A DNA stretch of 64,000 nt, from contig LNEM01000008.1 in NCBI GenBank assembly GCA_001464955.1, positions 62,001-126,000 on the forward strand, read 5' to 3'. Numbering within the stretch: position 1 is the first letter of the stretch; each line of letters opens with the position of its first letter. The notes beneath the pieces were generated by a model that was not told where the DNA came from, searched no databases, and saw only the letters and a program-made list of their open reading frames with translations. The translations under genes were made by a program, and so were the position numbers. Below, in pieces: positions 34,388 to 44,021 of this stretch. The DNA is from Rhizobiales bacterium Ga0077537. GTDB taxonomy: Bacteria > Pseudomonadota > Alphaproteobacteria > Rhizobiales > Hyphomicrobiaceae.

Positions 34388-36097
34388 ATGCTCACCCGCC
34401 GCGACTTCACGACCGTCGCCGCCGCCACCGCCGCCGTCTCGGGGCTCGGTGCAGCGTTCGGACGCGTCGCTGCGCAGGGGCGCATCGGGCTCGAGCATCT
34501 GCTTCGCTTCGAGGCCAAGGGCCAGCTCACCCTGCTGCACATGACCGACTGTCATGCGCAGCTCCGTCCCCTCTACTTTCGCGAACCCTCGATCAACATC
34601 GGGGTCGGGGAAATGGACGGCCAGCCGCCCCACCTCACCGGTTCGGAGATGCTCGATGCGTATGGCATCGCGCCGGGCACACCGGAGGCCTATGCACTCT
34701 CGTCGCACGACTTCGAGGCCCTCGCCCGGCGCTATGGGCGGGTCGGCGGCATGGACCGCATGGCGACGCTCGTCCGCGCCATTCGGGCCGAGCGCGGCGA
34801 CGGGCGCTGCCTGTTCCTCGATGGGGGCGATGCGCTGCAGGGCTCCTTCACGGCGCTTCAATCCGCCGGCGGTGACATGGTCCGCGTGCTCGACGGGCTC
34901 GGTGTCGCCGCGACGACGGGGCACTGGGAGTTCACGCTCGGACAGGCCCGCCTGCAGGAGATCTACGGCAACCGGTACGGGGCCGGCGCCGCCCCGTTCG
35001 ACTTTCTCGCGACCAACGTTCGCGATACCGAATTCGAGGAGCCAGTCTTCCGGGGATGGAAGATCTACGAGCGGGGCGGCCTCGCAGTCGGTGTCATCGG
35101 GCAGGCATTCCCCTACACCGCGGTCGCCAATCCGCGCTGGATGGTGCCGAAATGGTGGTTCGGCATCCGCGAGGCGCACATGGCGCGCACCGTCGCCGAG
35201 GTGCGGCGCGCCGGCGCGGACATCGTGGTTCTCCTGTCGCACAACGGCTTTGCGGTCGATCGCAAGCTCGCCGGTCGCGTTCCCGGGATCGACGTCATCC
35301 TGTCGGGCCACACCCACGATGCGCTCCCACGGCCGGCGCGGGTCGGGCGGACACTGATCATCGCCTCAGGATCGCACGGCAAATTCCTGTCGCGGCTCGA
35401 TGTGGAGATGCGGCGCGGCGAGATCGTGGACTGGACCTATGCGCTCATCCCGGTGCTGGCTGCCGCCATTCCGCCGGACCCCGAGATGGCGCGGCTCATC
35501 GCCGAGATCCGCGCGCCCCATGCCGACATGCTGGCGACGGAACTCGCCCGGACCGAGACGGCACTCTGGCGGCGCGGCAACCTCGGCGGCACGCTCGACG
35601 ATCTCATCTGCGACGCGCTGCTGGCCGAGCGCGACGCGGAGATCGCGCTGTCGCCCGGGTTTCGCTGGGGCGGCTCGCTGATCGCCGGCGATCCGATCAC
35701 GTGGGACGACATCTACAATGCCACGGCGATCACCTATCCCGCAGCCTACAGGACGCCGATACGGGGCGCCTTCATCAAGACCATCCTCGAGGACGTGGCC
35801 GACAACCTGTTCAACCCAGATCCCTACTATCAACAGGGCGGCGACATGGTGCGGGTCGGTGGCATGAGCTTCGTCGTCCGGCCGGATGCACCGGTGGGGG
35901 AACGCATCTCCGAGATGACACTGGCGCGAACCGGCGAGCCCATCGACGCGACGCGCACCTACGTCGTCGCCGGCTGGGGCTCGGTCAACGAGGGCGTTTC
36001 GGGCCCGCCGGTCTGGGACGTCGTGGCGCGGCACCTCAAGGCCCGCAAGGTGGTCAACGGCCTCGCACGCCGAACGGTCATGCTGAAGCGTGGCTGA
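34388..36097 (+). CDS. soxB: SoxB, thiosulfohydrolase
   Basis: The 569-residue enzyme hydrolyses sulfate from the SoxYZ-bound S-sulfonate in the periplasm, using two manganese ions. A twin-arginine signal lies at the N-terminus (TRRDF then a hydrophobic run to AAQG). Metal ligands are seen in MTDCHAQ, LDGGDALQG, TGHWEF, SHNGFAVD and SGHTHD, and the SoxB-specific QQGGDMVRVGG is present. ATG 34388 with CGGAG upstream is preferred; GTG 34373 adds five residues. It follows soxX and is convergent with the metallophosphoesterase gene. No soxYZ or soxCD follows. Confidence 0.92.
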   Translation: MLTRRDFTTVAAATAAVSGLGAAFGRVAAQGRIGLEHLLRFEAKGQLTLLHMTDCHAQLRPLYFREPSINIGVGEMDGQPPHLTGSEMLDAYGIAPGTPEAYALSSHDFEALARRYGRVGGMDRMATLVRAIRAERGDGRCLFLDGGDALQGSFTALQSAGGDMVRVLDGLGVAATTGHWEFTLGQARLQEIYGNRYGAGAAPFDFLATNVRDTEFEEPVFRGWKIYERGGLAVGVIGQAFPYTAVANPRWMVPKWWFGIREAHMARTVAEVRRAGADIVVLLSHNGFAVDRKLAGRVPGIDVILSGHTHDALPRPARVGRTLIIASGSHGKFLSRLDVEMRRGEIVDWTYALIPVLAAAIPPDPEMARLIAEIRAPHADMLATELARTETALWRRGNLGGTLDDLICDALLAERDAEIALSPGFRWGGSLIAGDPITWDDIYNATAITYPAAYRTPIRGAFIKTILEDVADNLFNPDPYYQQGGDMVRVGGMSFVVRPDAPVGERISEMTLARTGEPIDATRTYVVAGWGSVNEGVSGPPVWDVVARHLKARKVVNGLARRTVMLKRG

Positions 36098-36106
36098 GAC
36101 GCGCGC

Positions 36107-37036
36107 TCAGGCAATCGGTGGACCGAGATCGACGACGACGATTTCCGGCGGCACCCCGATCCGGACCGGCAGGCGCGCCACGCCGAGGCCGCCCGATACG
36201 ACGAGGTGGCGGCCGCGCTCGATCACGTGGCCGTAGGCATAGCGATTGCCGTACTCCGACGGGACGATCGGCGAATAGCCGAAGAGACGAACCTGGCCGC
36301 CGTGGGTGTGGCCCGAGATGGTGAGCGCCACCCGCGCCGGAACCTTCGGAAAGATGTCCGGTTCGTGCGCCATCAGGATCACGGGCTCGCCAGCCGGAAC
36401 TTTCGCCAGCGTTCCGGGGAGGTCGTCGACGCCGCGGAACTGCCGGTAGCGGCCGATCTTCTGGCCGAAGAGCGCGATCTGGTCGCCGAGCCCGGCGAGC
36501 CAGACCGGCTGGCCGTCCTTCAGCAGGCGGACCGCATCGTTCTCGTAGACGGGGATGCCGGCGCGCTCCAGTTCTCGCCGGCCTTCGACGGGACCGCGAC
36601 CCCGAACCTGCGCGGCGTGGTCGTCCCACCAGTCATGATTGCCGAGGACCGCGTGGACACCCAACGGAGCCTTGAGACGGGCCAGTTCGGCCGCCCACTC
36701 GCGCGCCGGCACCCGCCGGGTGAGAATCCTGTGGCTGGCGCCATAGTCCCCGAGCAAGAGGACGGCGTCGGCACCGAGCCCGTTCGTCCGATCGACGATC
36801 TCGGCGATCCGGGACGGCGGCATGTAGGGCTCGCCCGCATGTAGGTCTGCGAGGACCGCGAGACGCAACCGCACACCGCGGGGCCAGGCGGGCGGCGAAG
36901 GGTTGTAACGCCTCACGCCGAGCCGAAAGCGGGGCTCGATCGCCAGCGCATAGCCGCCGAGACCGAAGCCCGTCAATCCGAGGGCGGCGACGCCCTTCAG
37001 CAGCATGCGTCTCGTCAGTCCCGAGCGTGACGGCAA
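36107..37036 (-). CDS. Secreted metallophosphoesterase (calcineurin-like)
   Basis: A ~309-residue phosphoesterase of the YaeI type. The N-terminus LTRRMLLKG resembles a twin-arginine signal, followed by a hydrophobic run; the likely start is TTG 37036, with GGGAG six bases upstream. Two-metal ligands are visible as LADLHAG, LLGDYG, GNHDWW, LMAHEPD and SGHTHGGQ. The family includes UDP-2,3-diacylglucosamine pyrophosphatase-like and general phosphodiesterase enzymes, so the substrate is uncertain. It is divergent from gatC. Confidence 0.8.
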   Translation of the reverse strand: MPSRSGLTRRMLLKGVAALGLTGFGLGGYALAIEPRFRLGVRRYNPSPPAWPRGVRLRLAVLADLHAGEPYMPPSRIAEIVDRTNGLGADAVLLLGDYGASHRILTRRVPAREWAAELARLKAPLGVHAVLGNHDWWDDHAAQVRGRGPVEGRRELERAGIPVYENDAVRLLKDGQPVWLAGLGDQIALFGQKIGRYRQFRGVDDLPGTLAKVPAGEPVILMAHEPDIFPKVPARVALTISGHTHGGQVRLFGYSPIVPSEYGNRYAYGHVIERGRHLVVSGGLGVARLPVRIGVPPEIVVVDLGPPIA

Positions 37037-37145
37037 ATGGCGTCTCCCGACAACGAGGCACGGTCCGGCCCGCACGCCTCATAGACAGATGGTTGCCCGG
37101 TCAGTATCACGGGGCACCTAAACAATGTCTCAGCCGAGGTTTGCC

Positions 37146-37433
37146 ATGCAGGTCGACGAGGCGACGGTCAAGCGCATCGCGCGACTGGCGCGCATCCGGA
37201 TCACCGACGACGAGGCGAAGGGCCTCGAAGCCGAGCTGACGAGCATCATGGCCTGGGTCGAGCAGCTCGACGAGGTCGACACGGATGGCGTCGAGCCGAT
37301 GACCCGGGTCGTGCCGATCAAACTGCGGATGCGCGACGACATTGTGACCGATGGTGGCATCGCCGACGACGTGACCCGCAACGCACCCCTCTCGGACGAC
37401 CACTTCTACGTCGTCCCGAAGGTCGTCGAATAG
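37146..37433 (+). CDS. gatC: Glutamyl/aspartyl-tRNA amidotransferase subunit C
   Basis: A 95-residue GatC subunit of the GatCAB amidotransferase that corrects mischarged Glu-tRNA(Gln) or Asp-tRNA(Asn). The pattern [15 protein letters not shown], the tail of [20 protein letters not shown] and the C-terminal ending PKVVE are typical. ATG 37146 is preferred because GAGG lies six bases upstream and it matches the family N-terminus; ATG 37125 is in frame. It is followed by gatA after 65 bases. Confidence 0.93.
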   Translation: MQVDEATVKRIARLARIRITDDEAKGLEAELTSIMAWVEQLDEVDTDGVEPMTRVVPIKLRMRDDIVTDGGIADDVTRNAPLSDDHFYVVPKVVE

Positions 37434-37498
37434 TCGAGCCGCCACCCGGCACATCATCGGGCGCGCAGGCTGCCGTTCCATATCGAGCATTCCGAACC

Positions 37499-38989
37499 AT
37501 GACCGAACTGACCAAGCTGACGCTCGCCGAGGCCCGCAAGGGACTTGTCGCCAAATCGTTCTCGGCGGTCGAGTTGACCGAGGCCTTCATTGCGGCCATC
37601 GAAGCCGCCAACCCGCATCTCAACGCCTACGTGCTGCCGACGCCGGAGCACGCGCTCGCCCAGGCCCGCGCGAGCGATGCGCGTATCGCCGCCGGCACGG
37701 CGCGGCCCCTCGAGGGCCTGCCCATCGGGCACAAGGACCTCTTCTGCACCAAGGACGTGCGCACCACGGCGTGCTCGCGCGTGCTCGGCGACTTCAAGCC
37801 GACCTACGAATCGACCGTCGGGCAGAACCTCTGGGATGCCGGGGCGATCATGCTCGGCAAGCTCAACAACGACGAATTCGCCATGGGCTCGTCGAACGAG
37901 ACGAGTTGCTTCGGCCCCGTGGTGTCGCCGTGGCGGCGGATGCGGAACGGGCAGGCCGACAACGCCAAGCTGGTGCCCGGCGGATCGTCGGGTGGATCGT
38001 CGTCGGCGGTGTCGGCGGATCTCTGCCTCGCGGCGACGGCCACCGATACCGGCGGCTCGATCCGGCAGCCGGCAGCCCTCACAGGGACGGTCGGCATCAA
38101 GCCGACCTACGGGCGTTGCTCGCGCTGGGGGATCGTGGCGTTCGCCTCGTCACTCGACCAGGCGGGGCCGATCGCCAAGACCGTCGAGGATGCGGCACTG
38201 ATGCTGCGGCACATGGCGAGCTTCGACGCGAAGGATTCGACCAGCGTCGATGCGCCGGTGCCGGACTACACGGCGGCGCTCGGCAAGGGCGTCAAGGGCC
38301 TTCGGGTCGGCATTCCGAAGGAGTACCGGGTCGACGGCATGTCGGCGGAAGCCGAAGCGCTCTGGCAGAAGGGCATCGACTGGCTGAGAAGCGCCGGCGC
38401 GACCATCCACGACATCTCATTGCCGCATACCAAATACGCGCTGCCGGCCTACTACATCGTCGCGCCGGCCGAATGCTCGTCGAACCTCGCGCGCTACGAC
38501 GGCGTGCGCTACGGGCTGCGCGTGCCCGGCAAGGACCTGATCGACACCTACGAGGCGACGCGGGCCGCGGGCTTCGGCAAGGAAGTGCGCCGGCGCGTGC
38601 TGATCGGCACCTATGTGCTGTCGGCGGGCTACTACGACGCCTACTACCTCAAGGCCCAGAAGGTGCGCACGCTCATCAAGCGCGATTTCGACGAGGCGTG
38701 GAACTCGGTCGACGTGGTACTGACGCCGACGACGCCGTCGCCCGCCTTCGCGCAGGGCGAGAAGTCGGGCGATCCGGTGGCGATGTATCTCGAGGACATC
38801 TTCACCGTCACGGTGAACATGGCCGGCCTGCCGGGCATCTCGGTGCCGGCCGGGCTTTCGGGCGAGGGAACGCCGCTCGGCCTGCAGCTCATCGGCAAGC
38901 CGTTCGACGAGGCGACGCTGTTCCAGGCCGGGCACGTGATCGAAGAGGCCGCCGGGCATTTCCGCGTGCCTGCGAAGTGGTGGCGCTGA
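37499..38989 (+). CDS. gatA: Glutamyl/aspartyl-tRNA amidotransferase subunit A
   Basis: The 496-residue amidase produces ammonia from glutamine for tRNA transamidation. The amidase signature is complete: the catalytic lysine in GHKDLFC (K79), the cis-serine of [10 protein letters not shown] and the nucleophile serine of [10 protein letters not shown]. Length is normal for GatA. It follows gatC. A GatB gene is not adjacent; a cupin gene on the opposite strand comes next. Confidence 0.96.
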   Translation: MTELTKLTLAEARKGLVAKSFSAVELTEAFIAAIEAANPHLNAYVLPTPEHALAQARASDARIAAGTARPLEGLPIGHKDLFCTKDVRTTACSRVLGDFKPTYESTVGQNLWDAGAIMLGKLNNDEFAMGSSNETSCFGPVVSPWRRMRNGQADNAKLVPGGSSGGSSSAVSADLCLAATATDTGGSIRQPAALTGTVGIKPTYGRCSRWGIVAFASSLDQAGPIAKTVEDAALMLRHMASFDAKDSTSVDAPVPDYTAALGKGVKGLRVGIPKEYRVDGMSAEAEALWQKGIDWLRSAGATIHDISLPHTKYALPAYYIVAPAECSSNLARYDGVRYGLRVPGKDLIDTYEATRAAGFGKEVRRRVLIGTYVLSAGYYDAYYLKAQKVRTLIKRDFDEAWNSVDVVLTPTTPSPAFAQGEKSGDPVAMYLEDIFTVTVNMAGLPGISVPAGLSGEGTPLGLQLIGKPFDEATLFQAGHVIEEAAGHFRVPAKWWR

Positions 38990-39028
38990 ACGCCACCACG
39001 CCGTGCAGCTCACCGGCAGATCACGGGA

Positions 39029-39817
39029 TCAGGTGAGACGGCTCGGGCCGCCGGACAGGGTCTCGCCCATGCGCGGGAACTGCAGGACGAGCAGCTCGAG
39101 GCCTTCGGCGCCGGCGCTGGCTGCGTAGGTCGCCTCTTCCGGCGAGATGAACACCGTCGACAGCCGTTCGAGGGCGCGGTCACCGGTTGCGAGTGCGCCG
39201 GCTGCCACGATCAGGTACTGGCCGCCACTGCGCGAGGGATCGGGCAAGGTGAAGCTTGCAGATGGCGGCAGGCGCCACATCCAGGCGGCAAGGCCGTCCG
39301 CCTCCTCGGGCATGAGGACGTCGACGACCGTCTCGGTGCGTGCGCGGCGCTCTTCATCGGTGGAGACGCCGACGCCGCTTTTCAGACGCGTCCGTTGGCC
39401 ACCCTTGCGAAGGAGATCCTTGGACGCCGGCAGGTACTTCGCGCCGGGGTCCCAGCGCTGGCGCAGCGTGAAATACTGCACGCCCTCGTCGCCCGCGACG
39501 ATGGGACCATAGGGCGTGTGGCCGTTGGCGTACTGGATCGTGAGCGGCTTCGCCGGGGCCGCGCCCATGCGGCCGCTGCCGCCGACGAAGACCTGGAACT
39601 GGTTCGGCTCGTGGAAGTGGGCGGGGGTCACTGCATTGGGCGGCTGGTGGACCAGAAAGCCCTGCGGCCGGCCGTCGTCGTTGGCCTCGTTGCCGGCGAC
39701 GTAGTGGCCCTTCTTGGGTGCCGCGCCCACGTACTCGTCGAGCCGGTAGTCGCGGCCGTTGACATGAACCTGACGGCTGCGCGCGGCAGCCTCGCTCGCG
39801 CTGGTCACGATCAGCAT
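39029..39817 (-). CDS. Cupin-domain protein of unknown substrate
   Basis: A 262-residue protein with a cupin-type beta-barrel. The likely metal site is HFHEPNQFQVFV near the middle (residues ~75-88), and GEEGVQYFTL-like sequence follows. No catalytic family could be fixed. GGAGG six bases ahead of ATG 39817 supports the start. It shares its strand with the hydroxypyruvate isomerase gene upstream and may be co-transcribed with it. Confidence 0.65.
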   Translation of the reverse strand: MLIVTSASEAAARSRQVHVNGRDYRLDEYVGAAPKKGHYVAGNEANDDGRPQGFLVHQPPNAVTPAHFHEPNQFQVFVGGSGRMGAAPAKPLTIQYANGHTPYGPIVAGDEGVQYFTLRQRWDPGAKYLPASKDLLRKGGQRTRLKSGVGVSTDEERRARTETVVDVLMPEEADGLAAWMWRLPPSASFTLPDPSRSGGQYLIVAAGALATGDRALERLSTVFISPEEATYAASAGAEGLELLVLQFPRMGETLSGGPSRLT

Positions 39818-39902
39818 GGAGGACCTCCGATGAATTCGTCCGGACAACGTGCCAAGATCCGCCGCCGCCTGCAAGGCTCCGGGCCGCAGGCCGAGCGAGC
39901 GC

Positions 39903-40676
39903 CTACAGGCTCACACCCAGCGCCTTGACCCACTTCAGGCCCTCGACCGTCCCGTTTCTCGGCTTGTATTCGCACCCGACCCAGCCATCGAAGCCCGACT
40001 GGTCGATGAGCTTGAACAGGTAGGCGTAGTTCATCTCGCCGTCGTCGGGTTCGCCGCGGTCCGGCGGCGAGGCGATCTGGTAGTGGCGTGCAAGGGGGCC
40101 GAACTCGCAGATGGCCGTCGCGACGTCGCCTTCCATGATCTGGCGGTGATAGAGGTCGAACTGAAGCCCGATGTTGGGCGCGCCGACCTCGTGGATGATG
40201 GATCGCGCCTCGCCGGTCGTGTTCAGGAAATAGCCCGGGATGTCGCGGGTGTTGATCGGCTCGATGATGACGTCGATGCCGGAGCCCGCGAGCATGCGGG
40301 CCGCGGTCTTCAGGTTCTTGACGTAGGTAGCGCGATTGGCGCCGTGGTGGCGGAGCCCGGCCATGGCGAACAGGCGCTTGCAGCCCGTCGCCTCGGCATA
40401 GTCGAGGGCGGCTGCGACGGCCTTCTCGAACTCGGCCTCGCGCCCCGGAATGGCGGACATGCCGCGCTCGCCCTTGGCAAAGTCGCCGTGGGCCATGTTG
40501 AACAGCGCCTGGGTCAGGCCGTTGCCGCGCAGGCGGGCTGCGAGATCGTCCTTCGGCAACTCGAACGGGTTGAGGAACTCGACGGCGCGGAAGCCGGCCT
40601 TGGCCGCCGCCTCGAACCGATCGGCGAAGGGAACCTCGGTGAACATGAACGACAGATTGGCGGCAAACTTCGGCAT
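39903..40676 (-). CDS. hyi: Hydroxypyruvate isomerase
   Basis: A 257-residue sugar-isomerase TIM barrel that converts hydroxypyruvate to tartronate semialdehyde in glyoxylate use. The start MPKFAANLSFMFTEVPF is typical of Hyi, as are EFLNPFE, FAMAGLR, IIEPINTRDIPGYFL, LQFDLYHRQ and GCEYKPRN. Glutamate and histidine residues for the metal lie in those segments. ATG 40676 has GGAG six bases upstream. Together with the unlinked glcDEF genes it fits glycolate-glyoxylate metabolism. Confidence 0.9.
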   Translation of the reverse strand: MPKFAANLSFMFTEVPFADRFEAAAKAGFRAVEFLNPFELPKDDLAARLRGNGLTQALFNMAHGDFAKGERGMSAIPGREAEFEKAVAAALDYAEATGCKRLFAMAGLRHHGANRATYVKNLKTAARMLAGSGIDVIIEPINTRDIPGYFLNTTGEARSIIHEVGAPNIGLQFDLYHRQIMEGDVATAICEFGPLARHYQIASPPDRGEPDDGEMNYAYLFKLIDQSGFDGWVGCEYKPRNGTVEGLKWVKALGVSL

Positions 40677-41004
40677 GGACGGCTCCTCGTATCGCAGACG
40701 GTCCAGCATAGCGACCGCGGCGACGTTGCCCAGCCGCCTCGCGCATTCCGATTGACGGGTGCGCTGCAACATGAGAGAAGGGCGAGGCTCCATAGTGAGC
40801 TTGATGGCGCTCCAGCCGCGTGAAGGGGATGTGTCGGCCTACCGTTTGTCGTGGCCCACCCTGTCCCAACCTGTTGAGCGCCCCTGAAACGACCCAACCG
40901 ACAACCCAGGGCACGCGGGGTGTCACCGACCCTCGCGCCAATAGCGCGCCTCGCCGGGAAAGCCCCGTGCGCGGGCACTCGGCGCATGTTCAGAAAGCTA
41001 CAAC
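40677..41004. other. Intergenic region between hyi and the DEAD-box helicase gene
   Basis: This 328-base stretch separates divergent genes and must contain both promoters. No open frame here has coding bias. I see no RNA gene or strong hairpin. A long helicase leader is possible. Confidence 0.4.
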
Positions 41005-42681
41005 GTGACAACGTTCAACGACCTCGGCCTCGCTGCGCCGCTCCTGAAGGCGCTCGAGTCCGAAGGCTACACCACACCGACCCCGATCCAGGCCCAGGCC
41101 ATTCCGTCGCTGATGACGGGCCGGGACCTGCTCGGCATCGCCCAGACGGGTACCGGCAAGACGGCGGCCTTCGCGCTGCCGATCCTGCACCGGCTGCAGG
41201 CCGATCCGAAACCGGCGCCACGCCGGGGCGCGCGCGTCCTCGTTCTTTCGCCGACGCGTGAGCTCGCCTCGCAGATCGCCGAGAGCTTCGAGACCTATGG
41301 CCGCCACCTCCGTCTCCGCGTCGCCGTGATCTTCGGCGGCGTCGGCTACCGGCCGCAGATCGATGCGCTCAATCGCGGCCTCGACGTGCTCGTCGCGACG
41401 CCCGGGCGGCTCCTCGACCATATCGGCGAGCGCAACTGCGACCTCCGCAACACCGAGGTCCTGGTGCTCGACGAGGCCGACCAGATGCTCGATCTCGGCT
41501 TCATCAAGCCGATCCGGCAGATCGTCGCCGACATGCCGTCGACCCGTCAGAACCTGCTGTTCTCGGCGACCATGCCGCGCGAGATCGCGAGCCTGGCCGA
41601 TCAGCTTCTCACCAACCCGGTGAAGGTCGCGGTGACGCCAGTCGCCACGACCGTGGACCGGGTGGCACAGCGGGTCATCCACGTCGACGCCTCGCGGAAG
41701 CGGGCGCTGCTCGCCGAACTCCTCAGCGATGCCGCGCTGACGCGCGCCCTCGTCTTCACGCGGACCAAGCGTGGCGCCGACCGCGTTGCCCAGCATCTCG
41801 AGAGCTGCGGCATCAAGGTAGCCTCGATCCACGGCAACAAGAGCCAACGCCAGCGCGAGATCGCGCTCGACGACTTCAAGGACGGCAAGATCCGGGTGCT
41901 GGTCGCGACCGACATCGCGGCCCGGGGCATCGACGTCGACCAGGTGTCGCACGTTGTCAACTTCGAGCTGCCGGACGTGCCGGAAGCCTACGTGCACCGC
42001 ATCGGCCGGACGGCACGCGCAGGTGCCACGGGCATCGCCATCTCGCTCTGTGCTCCTGACGAGCGGGACCAACTCCGCCAGATCGAGCGTACGACGCGGC
42101 AGACCATCCCGTCCGAAGACCGGCGCAACGATCAGGCCCTCGAAGCGGACGCCCATGTGCCGCGCGAGCGCAACGATCGCCGGCCGAAGAACGGCGGACG
42201 TCCGGAGCGCGATACCTCGCGCGCCGGCGGCCGGGGACCGCATCGGGGTGGTGATCGCGGTGGCCAGCGGGGCGATCAGCCGCGTCGCCCGGACGAGCGC
42301 CGGGAGGCCCGCGGGCCGGCCGATGCGAGCCGACGCGATGGCGCGAGACCGGCTCGGGCTGCCGGGGACGGCGCACGGCGCGACGATCGCCGCGACAGCC
42401 GGCCGACGGATGGTGCCGGACGGCGTGATGATCGCCGCCCGCGCGCTGCCGGCGAAGGCGAGACGACGGGGGCCAACCTCGGGCACATGCGCTTCATGAG
42501 CGGCGGCTCCTCGCAGCGGGGTGATGCCCCGCGTGGCGGTGGACGCGACCGTGGCGACGCGCGCCCGGCCCGCAATGCCGCCAGCAACGGTGGCGGTGGT
42601 GGTGGCGGCCCGCGCAAGCGGCACCGGAAAGGCCAGCGTCCGCCGGGCGCTCAGAGCAATACCGCTCCAGTGACCAACTGA
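41005..42681 (+). CDS. DEAD-box RNA helicase, RhlE-like, with RGG-rich tail
   Basis: The 558-residue protein unwinds structured RNA using ATP. All main motifs are present: the Q motif (PTPIQAQAI), motif I AQTGTGKT, Ia [29 protein letters not shown] and [12 protein letters not shown]. From about residue 375 to the end there is a disordered tail rich in R, G, D and P, with several RGG-type runs; it would bind RNA or help ribosome assembly or cold adaptation. GTG 41005 begins [10 protein letters not shown] 9-pair stem-loop follows the stop. RhlE is the nearest group; DeaD/CsdA is less likely because its C-terminal domain is missing. Confidence 0.92.
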   Translation: MTTFNDLGLAAPLLKALESEGYTTPTPIQAQAIPSLMTGRDLLGIAQTGTGKTAAFALPILHRLQADPKPAPRRGARVLVLSPTRELASQIAESFETYGRHLRLRVAVIFGGVGYRPQIDALNRGLDVLVATPGRLLDHIGERNCDLRNTEVLVLDEADQMLDLGFIKPIRQIVADMPSTRQNLLFSATMPREIASLADQLLTNPVKVAVTPVATTVDRVAQRVIHVDASRKRALLAELLSDAALTRALVFTRTKRGADRVAQHLESCGIKVASIHGNKSQRQREIALDDFKDGKIRVLVATDIAARGIDVDQVSHVVNFELPDVPEAYVHRIGRTARAGATGIAISLCAPDERDQLRQIERTTRQTIPSEDRRNDQALEADAHVPRERNDRRPKNGGRPERDTSRAGGRGPHRGGDRGGQRGDQPRRPDERREARGPADASRRDGARPARAAGDGARRDDRRDSRPTDGAGRRDDRRPRAAGEGETTGANLGHMRFMSGGSSQRGDAPRGGGRDRGDARPARNAASNGGGGGGGPRKRHRKGQRPPGAQSNTAPVTN

Positions 42682-42686
42682 GGCGG

Positions 42687-42709
42687 GGCGCGGGACCCGT
42701 TCCCGCGCC
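42687..42709 (+). terminator. Stem-loop after the helicase gene
   Basis: A perfect 9-pair stem (42687-42695 with 42701-42709) with a 5-base loop begins six bases after the stop codon. There is no T-run, so this may be a Rho-assisted site or mRNA 3' protection. Confidence 0.4.
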
Positions 42710-42811
42710 GACATACGCCTGCAGCTTTCAACGACGGACATCGTCCCGATCGGCGCGCCTTGACGAGCGGGCCGGTGCGGGACGACGTTCGCAGTGATGG
42801 AGACGCGGCCC

Positions 42812-43039
42812 ATGGCCCGCAAGAAGCCAACCGGCAAGCAGGAATACGTGCTGTTCAACGTGGTCTACGAGGACGGCACCATGACGTCCAATCGCAAGGT
42901 CCCGTCAGAGGCCATCGGCGGGTTCGAGGGCGACGAGCCGGCACGTGCCCTGTTCGAGGCCCAGGATCGCGAAATCGCGGAGAGGTCCGGCCGGCCACGC
43001 GCCGCGATCAAATCGTTCGAGCGCGCGCCGACCCGGTAA
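42812..43039 (+). CDS. Small protein of unknown function
   Basis: A 75-residue soluble protein that I do not recognise. It is basic at both ends (ARKKPTGKQ; FERAPTR), with a compact middle YVLFNVVYEDGTMTSNRKV followed by an acidic helix with two alanine-rich stretches. The first ~25 residues could form beta strands and the rest a helix, but no fold is certain. ATG 42812 has GGAG nine bases upstream; GTG 42794 and ATG 42797 are in frame but add poorly conserved-looking residues. It stands alone between two larger genes. Confidence 0.6.
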   Translation: MARKKPTGKQEYVLFNVVYEDGTMTSNRKVPSEAIGGFEGDEPARALFEAQDREIAERSGRPRAAIKSFERAPTR

Positions 43040-43056
43040 GTGCGCTTGCGGTCCGT

Positions 43057-44010
43057 TCAGAACGAGAAGCTGGCCACGACGGCCGCGTGATACGACCCGG
43101 CTGCCTCGAGGCCTTTGCCGTAAGCAATGGCGGCGTCCCCGAGCGCCTCGTTGTGGACCTCGATCGAACGGAACTCGCCGAAAAGTGCATGGCTCGCCAG
43201 GATGTGATCGAGCATCTGGGGCTGGCCCATATGGATGGCGCTGAAGCGTCGCGACGTGTCGAGCGCCCGGTCGAGAACAACCAGCGAGCGGGATGCCAGC
43301 GCCATGTTGCCCGTGTCCTCGGGTGAGCCCGCCAGAAGCCGGAGCGGCGTCTCGTTCAGCTCGCAATTGAAGTCGCCCGCGATCAGCACGAGGGCCTCCG
43401 GCTCGGCGTCGAAGATACGGTCGACCAGAAGGCGAAGTTCGAGTGCCTGACCGATGCGCTTCAGGCCCGAGACGTAGTAGCCCTCCGCCCAGCCCATCAC
43501 GGTCCGCCAGACGAACGGGCTCTGCTTCTGTCCCGGCACCGGCGAGGCGATGGGGGCCCGGAAGTGGACGTTCACGACGTGCAGCCGGGCAGGCCCCAGA
43601 TCGATCACCGCATGTAGGACCGGTCGTTCGAAGCGCACCGGCGAGACCGATTCCGAGGGCGGCTCCGCCGTGAGAACACGCCGCTCGAGTGCGGGCATCA
43701 GGTCGTGCTGGATCTGAGCGTGCGACAGAACGGGATACCGCGACAAGGTCACGAGATTGTGGACCTCGGCTGGCCCCTCGCCAATCACGCGCTCGGTCGC
43801 GGCGCGATGGTAGGTCTCGTAGCGGGTGCCCTCGAGCAGGCGGTCGAGCGCCTTCAGACTGCGGGCGCGCTCGCCGGGGCCACGCTGGCCGTTCACCTCC
43901 TGCAAACATACGATGTCGGCCTCGAGGCGCTCGAGCGCGGGGCGGAGAACCGGCAGTCGCGCCTCCACCGGCAGATCGAGGTTCTCGATGTTGAAGGTCG
44001 CCATCCGCAT
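43057..44010 (-). CDS. Endonuclease/exonuclease/phosphatase-family protein
   Basis: A 317-residue protein of the EEP fold, which includes ExoIII and DNase I-like nucleases and phosphatases. The metal and catalytic residues are seen in ATFNIENLD, CLQEVNG, VNVHFRAP, IAGDFNCEL and MLDHILAS. No signal peptide is present. GAGGGG seven bases ahead of ATG 44010 supports the start, just 11 bases downstream of the fmt stop, so it is likely in the def-fmt operon. Its substrate (nucleic acid or phospholipid) cannot be told. Confidence 0.8.
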   Translation of the reverse strand: MRMATFNIENLDLPVEARLPVLRPALERLEADIVCLQEVNGQRGPGERARSLKALDRLLEGTRYETYHRAATERVIGEGPAEVHNLVTLSRYPVLSHAQIQHDLMPALERRVLTAEPPSESVSPVRFERPVLHAVIDLGPARLHVVNVHFRAPIASPVPGQKQSPFVWRTVMGWAEGYYVSGLKRIGQALELRLLVDRIFDAEPEALVLIAGDFNCELNETPLRLLAGSPEDTGNMALASRSLVVLDRALDTSRRFSAIHMGQPQMLDHILASHALFGEFRSIEVHNEALGDAAIAYGKGLEAAGSYHAAVVASFSF

Positions 44011-44021
44011 GGTGGTGCCCC

